Origin: Lentisphaeria bacterium
Lineage (GTDB): Bacteria; Verrucomicrobiota; Lentisphaeria; Oligosphaerales; JAFGRS01
Reading direction: 5' to 3'
NCBI GenBank assembly: GCA_016935045.1
Contig: JAFGRS010000248.1
Location: 1-5,764, forward strand
Length of the DNA: 5,764 nt
Shown: one piece after another, positions 1 to 5,764 of the stretch
How the letters are laid out: each line of letters opens with the position of its first letter
Position numbering within the stretch: position 1 is the stretch's first letter
The notes under the pieces: generated by a model
Database searches by the model: none
Told to the model about the DNA's origin: nothing
What the model saw: only the letters and a program-made list of their open reading frames with translations
Translations under genes and position numbers: made by a program

Positions 1-2
1 CC

Positions 3-115
3 GCGCTTCCTCACCCCGAATCGGCGCTCCACTGCCGCAAGGGCAGCGGCGGCGGGAACGGCGCTTCCTCACCCCGCATCGGCGCTCCACTGCCGCAAGG
101 GCAGTGGCGGCGGGA
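3..115. repeat. Two-copy tandem direct repeat, period 58 bp
   Basis: Bases 3-57 and 61-115 are the same 55-base unit with two differences (A19/C77 and C47/T105), giving an exact period of 58. The match breaks down at the edges: base 2 differs from 60, and bases 58 and 60 differ from 116 and 118. Each unit contains the inverted repeat CTGCC-GCAAG-GGCAG. The unit is non-coding in appearance and lies upstream of the large lipoprotein gene. The left edge of the window is only two bases away, so more copies may lie outside it. It resembles REP-like or other dispersed intergenic palindromic repeats, but no family is recognised. The duplication itself is directly visible; any function is unknown. 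Confidence 0.9.
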
Positions 116-123
116 GCCGATTC
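76..123. repeat. Two-tier inverted repeat (stem-loop) in the second repeat copy
   Basis: The inner stem CCACTGCC (87-94) pairs perfectly with GGCAGTGG (100-107) around the loop GCAAG. An outer arm, GCATCGGC (76-83), pairs with GCCGATTC (116-123) at seven of eight positions, the exception being C77/T122. The right outer arm lies just beyond the duplicated unit, so the palindrome spans the repeat boundary. In copy 1 the corresponding left arm GAATCGGC (18-25) is a perfect eight-base match to 116-123. No T-tract follows, so this is not a classical intrinsic terminator. It could act as an RNA or cruciform structure, or mark a small mobile palindromic element. Confidence 0.6.
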
Positions 124-269
124 GCCGGATCTTGAGGCAGCCCTGCTCCTGGCGTGGTCGGGGTGGGTATTCGGGGAAAGCGGTGCTAGGTTTGCTGCCT
201 GTTTGTGCCGTGATGTCGGCGGCGCGTCTGCCGGCTGTTGGCGGAGCGGTTCAGGACGGAGGATGCGAC
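116..269. other. Leader region upstream of the lipoprotein gene, no gene recognised
   Basis: This 154-base stretch stays open in the frame of the downstream gene from a TTG at 132. That upstream extension lacks a ribosome binding site, and it would bury the signal peptide behind 46 extra residues. It is therefore read as untranslated leader. No convincing sigma-70 promoter is visible: TTGAGG at 132 has no -10 box at proper spacing, and TGCTAGGTT at 184 matches the extended -10 consensus only weakly. The promoter is probably here or further upstream, but it cannot be placed. Confidence 0.4.
258..262 (+). promoter_or_regulatory. Ribosome binding site GGAGG that fixes the lipoprotein start
   Basis: GGAGG ends seven bases before the ATG at 270, which is ideal Shine-Dalgarno spacing. 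The other in-frame starts (TTG at 132, ATG at 213) have no comparable motif. Starting at 270 also places a clean signal peptide at the N-terminus. Confidence 0.8.
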
Positions 270-3200
270 ATGCGGGTGCAGGCCCTTTCCGGCGGGCGTT
301 TTGGCGCAGCGGTGTTGCTGGCGGCAGGCGTTTCGGCCCTGGTCTTTCTTGTTTCCGGGGGCTGTATGCGACCTTCGCCGGCTTCGGCGCCGGCGTCAGC
401 CTTGGCCGTGGAGACGGGCGGGGCGGCCGTTGCTGTTCCGGCCGCGGCGGCGCCGGAGGCGTCCGAGTGGATGGAGCTTTTCGACGGGACCTCCCTGACG
501 GGCTGGCGGGCCTCGGAGAATCCCACGACCTGGCGCGTCGAGGACGGCGCTCTGGTGTGCCGGGGCCCCCGTTCGCACTTGTTCTACGTGGGCGACGGCG
601 CGGTCGAGGCCTTTCGGGATTTCGAGCTCGAAGTGGAGGTGATGACCGAGCCCAAGTCCAACTCGGGGGTCTACTTCCACACCGAGTATCAGGAGACCGG
701 ATGGCCGGGGAAGGGGATCGAGAGCCAGGTCAACAACAGCTTCCCGGCGGATCCGCGCCGCACGGCCAGCATCTACGGTCTGGCGGACCTGCACGAGCCC
801 GTGGCCGAGGACGGGCGCTGGTGGACCATGCGCATCCGCGTCCGCGGACCGCAGGTCACGGTGGATGTGGACGGACGGCGGGTCAACGAGTACCGCGAGC
901 CCGAGGACGCCTCCCCCAAGCGTTTCGGGAGCGGCACGTTCGCGCTGCAGGGGCACGACCCCGGGAGCGTGGTGCACTATCGTCGCGTGCGGGTGCGCCG
1001 GCTGCCGCTGGTGGTGGGCGAACCCGTGGGGCCGACCGAGCCGGTCAGCGTTCCCGTTGCCGCATCCCCCACACCCGGCGCCGACCGCGTGTCGGTTCTG
1101 TCGGCCATGGCGTTCGACGGGGATCGGGCCGCGGGCATCGCCTTCGAGGACAGCCTGCAGGGGGCGGACGGGGCGGCCCTGGCGGCTGCCGAAGCCGAGT
1201 TGGTCGCCCTGCTGCAATCCGGCGCCGCGACCTATGCCGCCCGTGATTTTGCCTGCCGGATGCTGCGCAGGATCGGGACCGAGGCCAGCATTCCCGTCCT
1301 GGCGGGGATGCTTGCCGACGGGGAAATGGCCCACATGGCCCGCTATGCCCTCGAACGCCCCGGGGACGCCGCGGTTGCCGCGGCCCTGCGCCAGGCCCTG
1401 CCGGCCCTGACGGGCAAGGAACGTCTCGGTGTCATCGCCTCGCTCGGGATCCTCCGCGACGCGGGGTCGGTGGGCGTCCTGGTCCCTTTCCTTGACAGCC
1501 CCGAGGCGCTCACGGCTGCCGCGGCGGCGACAGCGACGGGGAGGATCGGCGGGCCGCGGGCCGAAGCCGCTCTGGCGGAGGTTCTTGGGAGGTCCGGCGA
1601 GGACCGTCGCGGCCCGTTGTTCGACGGTCTGCTGCGGGCGGCCGAGGCGGCCCGTACGGATGGCAGAGCAGACGATGCCCTGCGGCTCTACGAGCGGCTG
1701 TACGGATCGGAGGCCCCCGCCGCGATCCGTACGGCGGCCCTGGACGGCATCGTGCGCACCCGGGGCGCCGCTGCCGTGCCGATGCTGGTGGAGATCCTGG
1801 GCGGCGGCGATGCGGAGCTGCAGAAGGCGGCCGTCTTCTACGTCCGCGACCTGCCCGGGGACGGCGTCACGGCGGCATTCGCGAGCCGCCTCGGCGGGCT
1901 GGCTCCGGCGGCGCAGCGCGCGCTGGTCGAGGCACTGGCTCTGCGCGGGGACACGGCGGCGGCGCCGGCCATGCTGAGGGCACTGGCGCGGGACGACGCG
2001 GAGGTGCGCCTGGCAGCCCTTGGCGCTCTGAAGGTCCTTGGCGGCGCGGCCGAGGTCGTACCCCTGGCGCGGTTTGCGTCGCAGGCCAGAGGCAGCCAGA
2101 AGGACGCGGCGCGGGAAGCCCTGGCGGGATTGCGGGGGGACGGGATCGACGGTGCCCTGCTTGCGGCCCTCGAAGAGCCCGAAGCGGGGGTCCGCGAGGC
2201 CGCCCTGCAGGCGTTGGCGCAGCGTCGCAGCGTCGCTGCCGCCGACGAGGCGCTGCGCCTGGCGGGCACGGATGCCGTGCCGGCAGTGCGTCTGGCGGCC
2301 ATCGAGGCGATTCCGGCGACGGGCACGGATGCCTCGCTGCCCCGCGTCGTGCGGCTGCTGGCAGCTGCACGGAGCGAGCGTGAGACGGATGCCCTGCGCC
2401 AGGCCATCACGGGCCTGGCCCAGTCCAGCGCCAACGTCGATGCGGTTCGGACCGCCGTCGCCTCGGCCGCGGCGGCGGCGACGGAGCCCCGCATCCGGGC
2501 GGCGCTGCTGCGGGTGCTGGGTCGGCTGGGGGGCGACTTGTCGCTGTGGGCGGTCGAGGGGGCCCTGGACGATGGTTCGCCGCAGGTTTCGGACGCCGCG
2601 GTACGGGCGCTGTGCGACTGGCCGGACGAGGGGGCGTTGGGGTTGCTGTGCGAGCAGGCGCGGGAGGCGGAGGACCAGGTGCATCGTGTCCTCTGCATCC
2701 GGGCTGCCGTTGGGCTGTTGGCTCGTCGGGGTGTGCGGCCGGAGGTTGCCACGCTGGACCGTTACGGCGAGCTGCTGCGGGTCAGCGAGCGGGCGGACGA
2801 ACGGCGTCTGGTTCTCTCGGGTCTGGCGGGGACGGCCTTGCCCGAGGCCGTGGCGTTGGTTCGGCCGCACCTGAAGGGCGCCGACACGGTCGAGGAAGCG
2901 GCCATCGCGATGGCGCGTCTGGCGAAGGGGATCGTGGCGATCGACCGGGAACTGGCGGCTGGGACGGCGGCGGCGGCAGCCTCCGTGGCGGCCACGGAGG
3001 CGGTGCGGCGGGAAGTCCAGGAGGCCGTGGACCTGATCGAGGCCATGGGCGATACCGTGATGAACTGGCACGTGGCCGGGCCGTACACGGACGACGGTGT
3101 CAACAGGGAGCAACTGCTGCACGTGCCCTTCCCCCCGGAACGGGAGGACAGCGGGACGACGGCCGTCGACTGGAAACCCATGCCCATCGGGCAGGATCCC

Positions 3201-4223
3201 GGCAAGCCCTGGCTCCTCGATCTCAAGGCTGCCATCGGGGGCGAGAGCCGGGCCGCGTATCTGCACACCTACGTCCATTCCCCCGTCGATGCCGCCGCGC
3301 GCCTCGAACTGGGCAGCGACGACAACATCAAGGTTTGGCTCAACGGCAGACGAGTCCACTGCAACCCCGCCTGGCGGGGGGTCAAGCCGGGCGAGGATGT
3401 CGTTCCCGTCACCCTGTTCCGGGGCTGGAACCGATTGCTGATCAAGGTGGTGCAGGGCGGCGGCGACTGGGGTGCGGCGGTGCGGCTGGTGGGGGCAGAC
3501 GGCAGTCGGCTGGCGGGGTTGCAGGTCCGTCCAGAGCTGACGGCCGAGCAACGGGCGGAGTGCGTCGGGGTGGCCCCGGCGGAAGCGGTCCTCTCGTGGA
3601 GCATGGACGAAGCGGAGGGGGCGCAGGTGGCCGATGGTTCGGGCCGCGGCGTGACGGGGGAGATGCGTGGCGAACCGGTCCGGGCGGCCGGGGTCCGCGG
3701 GGGGTGCCTGGTCTTCGACGGGGTGGACGACGAGGTACGGGCGGACGCGGGCCATCTTCCGATCGAGCCGGGCGTTCCCTGGAGCATGAACGTGTTCGTG
3801 CGTCCGGAGAGGGCGATGGAGGACCTCACCATCGTGGGCGGTTTCGGCGATGTGACCTCGGCGCGGCCTGTCGGCTGCCAGCGCTATCTGGTGCAGATCC
3901 GCAACTGCGTCCATTTCTGGGGATCCAACGTAGACGTCAGCGGCGGGCAGCCGTTTACGGCGGGCGTCTGGCAGATGCTTACCATCACCTACGACGGCGC
4001 CGCGGTCCGGATCTACCGCAACGGCGAACTCCTCGTGACGCAGGACGAGTCCCTGGCCCTGGCGGCTTCCGCCGTGCGGCTCGCCCCCATCGACCACTGG
4101 GGCAAGGGGAACCGCTTCGCCGGGGCGATCGACGAATTCACCGTGTGGAACGGGACCTTGACTCCCGAGCAGATCCGGGAACTGGCCCGGGCCCTGGGGG
4201 AGCCCTCCCCGGAATCAAGGTAA
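270..4223 (+). CDS. Large multidomain lipoprotein: DUF1080 (3-keto-disaccharide hydrolase) + HEAT repeats + beta-sandwich + LamG
   Basis: The 1317-residue product starts at an ATG preceded by GGAGG. Residues 1-32 form a lipoprotein signal peptide: R10, a hydrophobic stretch 11-28, and VSGG-C32, which fits the permissive lipobox although the usual Leu at -3 is missing. An Ala/Pro-rich linker follows. Residues 66-246 are a DUF1080/PF06439 domain with the family landmarks ELFDGTSLTGW (69-79), WRVEDGALV (88-96), NSGVYFH (131-137), E151-x-Q153 and FALQGHDPG (224-232). Known members hydrolyse 3-keto-glycosides. Residues about 300-925 are Ala/Leu-rich helical HEAT-like repeats, e.g. AEVRLAAL near 577 and AGVREAAL near 639. 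Residues 931-1090 form a beta-sandwich with GSDDNIKVWLNG (1015-1026). Residues 1105-1300 are a LamG/concanavalin-like jelly roll with FDGVDD (1149-1154), YRNGE (1249-1253) and IDEFTVW (1287-1293). No CxxCH haem motif is present. It is probably outer-membrane anchored. Domain calls are from motif recognition; the catalytic role is inferred from the family and the substrate is unknown. Confidence 0.92.
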   Translation: MRVQALSGGRFGAAVLLAAGVSALVFLVSGGCMRPSPASAPASALAVETGGAAVAVPAAAAPEASEWMELFDGTSLTGWRASENPTTWRVEDGALVCRGPRSHLFYVGDGAVEAFRDFELEVEVMTEPKSNSGVYFHTEYQETGWPGKGIESQVNNSFPADPRRTASIYGLADLHEPVAEDGRWWTMRIRVRGPQVTVDVDGRRVNEYREPEDASPKRFGSGTFALQGHDPGSVVHYRRVRVRRLPLVVGEPVGPTEPVSVPVAASPTPGADRVSVLSAMAFDGDRAAGIAFEDSLQGADGAALAAAEAELVALLQSGAATYAARDFACRMLRRIGTEASIPVLAGMLADGEMAHMARYALERPGDAAVAAALRQALPALTGKERLGVIASLGILRDAGSVGVLVPFLDSPEALTAAAAATATGRIGGPRAEAALAEVLGRSGEDRRGPLFDGLLRAAEAARTDGRADDALRLYERLYGSEAPAAIRTAALDGIVRTRGAAAVPMLVEILGGGDAELQKAAVFYVRDLPGDGVTAAFASRLGGLAPAAQRALVEALALRGDTAAAPAMLRALARDDAEVRLAALGALKVLGGAAEVVPLARFASQARGSQKDAAREALAGLRGDGIDGALLAALEEPEAGVREAALQALAQRRSVAAADEALRLAGTDAVPAVRLAAIEAIPATGTDASLPRVVRLLAAARSERETDALRQAITGLAQSSANVDAVRTAVASAAAAATEPRIRAALLRVLGRLGGDLSLWAVEGALDDGSPQVSDAAVRALCDWPDEGALGLLCEQAREAEDQVHRVLCIRAAVGLLARRGVRPEVATLDRYGELLRVSERADERRLVLSGLAGTALPEAVALVRPHLKGADTVEEAAIAMARLAKGIVAIDRELAAGTAAAAASVAATEAVRREVQEAVDLIEAMGDTVMNWHVAGPYTDDGVNREQLLHVPFPPEREDSGTTAVDWKPMPIGQDPGKPWLLDLKAAIGGESRAAYLHTYVHSPVDAAARLELGSDDNIKVWLNGRRVHCNPAWRGVKPGEDVVPVTLFRGWNRLLIKVVQGGGDWGAAVRLVGADGSRLAGLQVRPELTAEQRAECVGVAPAEAVLSWSMDEAEGAQVADGSGRGVTGEMRGEPVRAAGVRGGCLVFDGVDDEVRADAGHLPIEPGVPWSMNVFVRPERAMEDLTIVGGFGDVTSARPVGCQRYLVQIRNCVHFWGSNVDVSGGQPFTAGVWQMLTITYDGAAVRIYRNGELLVTQDESLALAASAVRLAPIDHWGKGNRFAGAIDEFTVWNGTLTPEQIRELARALGEPSPESR

Positions 4224-4269
4224 CGCCGCTCGTGCGCTGTCCCGCCAACAGCCGAGAGAGTGAGCCGTT

Positions 4270-4308
4270 CCGGATGGCGGGCTCATGGGGCAGCCCGGCA
4301 GCGTCCGG
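4270..4308 (+). other. Possible composite RNA hairpin in the 124-base intergenic gap
   Basis: The inner stem CGGGCT (4278-4283) pairs with AGCCCG (4292-4297) around an eight-base loop. An outer stem CCGGA (4270-4274) pairs with TCCGG (4304-4308), separated by an asymmetric internal loop. There is no T-run behind it, so it is not a clear terminator. The two genes could still be co-transcribed, with this hairpin tuning message stability or downstream expression. In DNA this GC-rich such pairings also arise by chance. The rest of the gap (4224-4347) shows no convincing promoter or small gene. Confidence 0.25.
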
Positions 4309-4336
4309 CCCCGGCGCCGGCGTGAGTACACAAGAC

Positions 4337-4340
4337 GGAG
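4337..4340 (+). promoter_or_regulatory. Ribosome binding site GGAG that fixes the oxidoreductase start
   Basis: GGAG ends seven bases before the ATG at 4348. The upstream in-frame ATG at 4285 has no such motif and would put 21 arginine-rich residues in front of the signal. Starting at 4348 leaves about ten residues before the twin arginines, as expected for a Tat signal. The same seven-base spacing is seen at the upstream gene. Confidence 0.75.
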
Positions 4341-4347
4341 CCGATCG

Positions 4348-5670
4348 ATGAGCACACGCGACATGAGAGCGCCGCTGAGCCGGCGCGGGTTTCTGAGGGC
4401 CGCGGCCGCCGCCGGGGCGCCCCTGGTTCTGCCGGGGCGCCTGTTTGGCGCGGTGGGGGGCGTTTCTCCCTCGGAGCGGATTGTGATGGGCATGATCGGG
4501 GTGGGCGGGCAGGGCGGCTACCACGTCCAGACGCTGTGCGGTTTCCCCGAGGTGCAGATTGCCGCGGTCTGCGACGTGGACGCCGGGCACCGCCTCCGGG
4601 CCATCGAGAAGGTGGAGAGTTCCTACGCAGACCGCCGCAAGGCGGGCGCCTTCCGGGGCTGCGACGCGTACAACGACTTCCGTGAACTGCTGGCGCGTCC
4701 CGATCTCGACGCCGTGCTCATCGCGACGCCCGACCACTGGCACGCGGCCATCAGCATCGCGGCCATGGAAGCGGGCAAAGACGTCTACGTCGAGAAACCC
4801 CTGTCGCTGACGGTCCGCCAGGGGCGCGAGGTTTGCGCCGCCGCGCGGCGTTACCGGCGGGTGGTCCAGGTGGGCAGCCACGAGCGTAGCCGCGCCAATG
4901 CCCGTTTCGCCTGCGAACTGGTCCGCAACGGTCGCATCGGGGAGTTGAAGGCGATTCGGGTGAACATGCCCCTGGACGGCGGCCAGCAGCCCGTTCCGCC
5001 GCAGCCCGTCACACCGGTGCCGCAGGGTCTGGACTGGGATTTCTGGCTGGGGCCCGCGCCGTGGGCTCCCTACACCCCGAAGCGTTGCCATTTCAGCTTC
5101 CGGTACATCATGGACTACTCGGGGGGCGAGATGACCGACCGGGGCGCGCACATCATGGACATCGGGCAACTCGGCAACGCGACCGACGGCAGCGGTCCCG
5201 TGGAGGTGGAGGGCAGGGGCTGGCGTCCGACGGAGGGGCTTTTCGACACCTTCATGAGATACGATTTCCGTTTTCGCTACGCCAACGGCGTCGAGATGGT
5301 GGGGTCGACGGCCGGTCCCCGGGGGATCCGTTTCGAGGGCACCGAGGGGTGGGTCTTCGTGCACATTCATGGCGGCAATCTCGAGGCCGATCCCGCCTCC
5401 CTGCTGCAACAGCGCATCGGACCCAACGATATCCAGTTGGGGCGCAGCCCGGGGCACCACCAGGACTTCCTCGATGCCGTCCGCACCCGCGGGACCACCA
5501 TGGCGCCGGTGGAGGCCGGGCATCGCACCGCGACGCTCTGCCACCTTGCCAACATCGCCATGCTCGTCGGCGGACGGCTCGAATGGGACCCCGTCGCGGA
5601 GGAGTTCACGAACTCGTTGGCAGCCAACCGCCTCCTCAGCCGCCCGGCCCGGGCGCCCTGGGAAGTGTAA
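4348..5670 (+). CDS. Tat-exported Gfo/Idh/MocA family NAD(P)-dependent oxidoreductase
   Basis: This 440-residue protein is a normal full length for exported members of the family. It opens with a twin-arginine signal, SRRGFLR (11-17), and a hydrophobic Ala/Leu stretch (18-28). No clear AxA cleavage site is visible, so it might stay membrane-tethered. The N-terminal Rossmann domain (about 45-170) has GVGGQG (51-56) for dinucleotide binding, acidic D76 at the end of the second strand (suggesting NAD preference), TPDHWH (127-132) and the signature EKP (149-151), whose lysine is catalytic in relatives. The C-terminal domain holds GGEMTDRGAHIMD (259-271), with the conserved Asp264 and His268, and ends in the RPARAPW motif (432-438) common in planctomycete-type members. 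Family members oxidise or reduce sugar or inositol hydroxyls; Zymomonas glucose-fructose oxidoreductase is a Tat-exported example with tightly bound cofactor. The neighbouring DUF1080 lipoprotein suggests glycoside 3-oxidation. A GH109-type NAD-dependent glycosidase is an alternative. The exact substrate is unknown. Confidence 0.93.
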   Translation: MSTRDMRAPLSRRGFLRAAAAAGAPLVLPGRLFGAVGGVSPSERIVMGMIGVGGQGGYHVQTLCGFPEVQIAAVCDVDAGHRLRAIEKVESSYADRRKAGAFRGCDAYNDFRELLARPDLDAVLIATPDHWHAAISIAAMEAGKDVYVEKPLSLTVRQGREVCAAARRYRRVVQVGSHERSRANARFACELVRNGRIGELKAIRVNMPLDGGQQPVPPQPVTPVPQGLDWDFWLGPAPWAPYTPKRCHFSFRYIMDYSGGEMTDRGAHIMDIGQLGNATDGSGPVEVEGRGWRPTEGLFDTFMRYDFRFRYANGVEMVGSTAGPRGIRFEGTEGWVFVHIHGGNLEADPASLLQQRIGPNDIQLGRSPGHHQDFLDAVRTRGTTMAPVEAGHRTATLCHLANIAMLVGGRLEWDPVAEEFTNSLAANRLLSRPARAPWEV

Positions 5671-5674
5671 ACGC

Positions 5675-5692
5675 GCCCGCGGCCTCGCGGGC
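5675..5692 (+). terminator. Possible transcription terminator hairpin after the oxidoreductase gene
   Basis: GCCCGCG (5675-5681) pairs perfectly with CGCGGGC (5686-5692) around the four-base loop GCCT, beginning five bases after the stop codon. The stem is all G/C and therefore very stable. The following bases are ATCCCCCA rather than a T-run, so it does not fit the classical intrinsic terminator. U-less hairpins at gene ends are common in high-GC bacteria, and the position favours a 3'-end or message-stabilising role. Confidence 0.5.
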
Positions 5693-5764
5693 ATCCCCCA
5701 TGCGCCGAGGGGATTGCCTCCGGCGGCCGGGGGACCGGGCCGGCCCCCACGGACCCCCCGATCC
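5693..5764. other. Downstream flank, no gene recognised
   Basis: This is an extremely G/C-rich tail with several short self-complementary stretches, such as GGCCGG (5725-5730) with CCGGCC (5740-5745). No ribosome binding site with a plausible start is seen. The palindromes may extend the terminator region or simply reflect composition. Confidence 0.3.

Noticed and set aside
3..115. CRISPR array
   Set aside because: There are only two copies, joined head to tail with no unique spacers. The unit is longer than a usual CRISPR repeat and no cas genes are in the window.
132..193. Sigma-70 promoter from TTGAGG (132) and TGCTAGGTT (184)
   Set aside because: The two boxes are about 50 bases apart, neither has a partner at normal spacing, and the -10 match is only three of six.
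132..269. Upstream in-frame starts (TTG at 132, ATG at 213) for the lipoprotein
   Set aside because: There is no Shine-Dalgarno motif, and they would put extra residues in front of a well-formed lipoprotein signal. The ATG at 270 has GGAGG at seven-base spacing.
104..1246. 380-codon + strand frame starting in the repeat at GTG
   Set aside because: It is a low-complexity Gly/Arg-rich product in a shifted frame of the DUF1080 region, without a ribosome binding site.
396..4097. 3.7-kb open frame on the - strand opposite the lipoprotein gene (1233 codons)
   Set aside because: Its codons are exact reverse complements of the sense codons. Antisense stops need TTA, CTA or TCA in the sense frame, which are rare in this GC-rich gene; the frame ends at 396 because Ser43 is TCA. 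The product has no recognisable domains, while the sense protein has several.
4285..4347. Upstream ATG at 4285 for the oxidoreductase
   Set aside because: It has no ribosome binding site, lies inside the possible hairpin and adds an arginine-rich stretch before the Tat motif. The ATG at 4348 is better supported.
2546..4351. 601-codon + strand frame running from inside the lipoprotein gene to the oxidoreductase start
   Set aside because: It is a Gly/Arg-rich translation with no domain or signal, overlapping the well-supported HEAT, beta-sandwich and LamG coding frame. It is an out-of-frame artefact of high GC.
4138..5694. 518-codon open frame on the - strand opposite the oxidoreductase gene
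   Set aside because: It has the same codon-aligned antisense phase and the same cause. The sense strand encodes a complete, clearly recognisable family member.

Overview
The window is GC-rich (roughly 70 % by eye) and carries two complete genes on the + strand, with short non-coding flanks. The gene content is typical of the Planctomycetota/Verrucomicrobiota/Kiritimatiellota group: a very large exported protein combining a DUF1080-type domain with HEAT repeats and LamG, followed by a Tat-exported Gfo/Idh/MocA oxidoreductase. A planctomycete-like bacterium, probably environmental, is the best guess. This rests on domain habits and composition, not on a marker gene.

Layout. Bases 3-115 hold a two-copy tandem repeat (period 58) with hairpin-forming inverted repeats. 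Bases 116-269 are a leader without a convincing gene or promoter. Bases 270-4223 encode a 1317-residue predicted lipoprotein. In order it has a lipoprotein signal peptide, a DUF1080/3-keto-disaccharide hydrolase domain (about 66-246), a long HEAT-type helical-repeat region (about 300-925), a beta-sandwich domain with a GSDD..WLNG signature (about 931-1090) and a LamG/concanavalin-like jelly roll (about 1105-1300). A 124-base gap with a possible composite hairpin follows. Bases 4348-5670 encode a 440-residue Gfo/Idh/MocA oxidoreductase with a twin-arginine signal. A strong hairpin lies five bases after its stop codon, and the last ~70 bases show no gene.

Working model (inference). Both proteins are predicted to leave the cytoplasm. 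Known relatives of the oxidoreductase oxidise or reduce sugar hydroxyls with NAD(P), and known relatives of the DUF1080 domain cleave 3-keto-glycosides. The pair could therefore be a two-gene oxidise-then-cleave glycan system outside the cytoplasm. The hydrolytic domain would be held in the outer membrane on a large scaffold with extra binding domains. The substrate cannot be read from the sequence. The most unusual points are the four-module fusion, the matched export of both partners, and the structured tandem repeat upstream.
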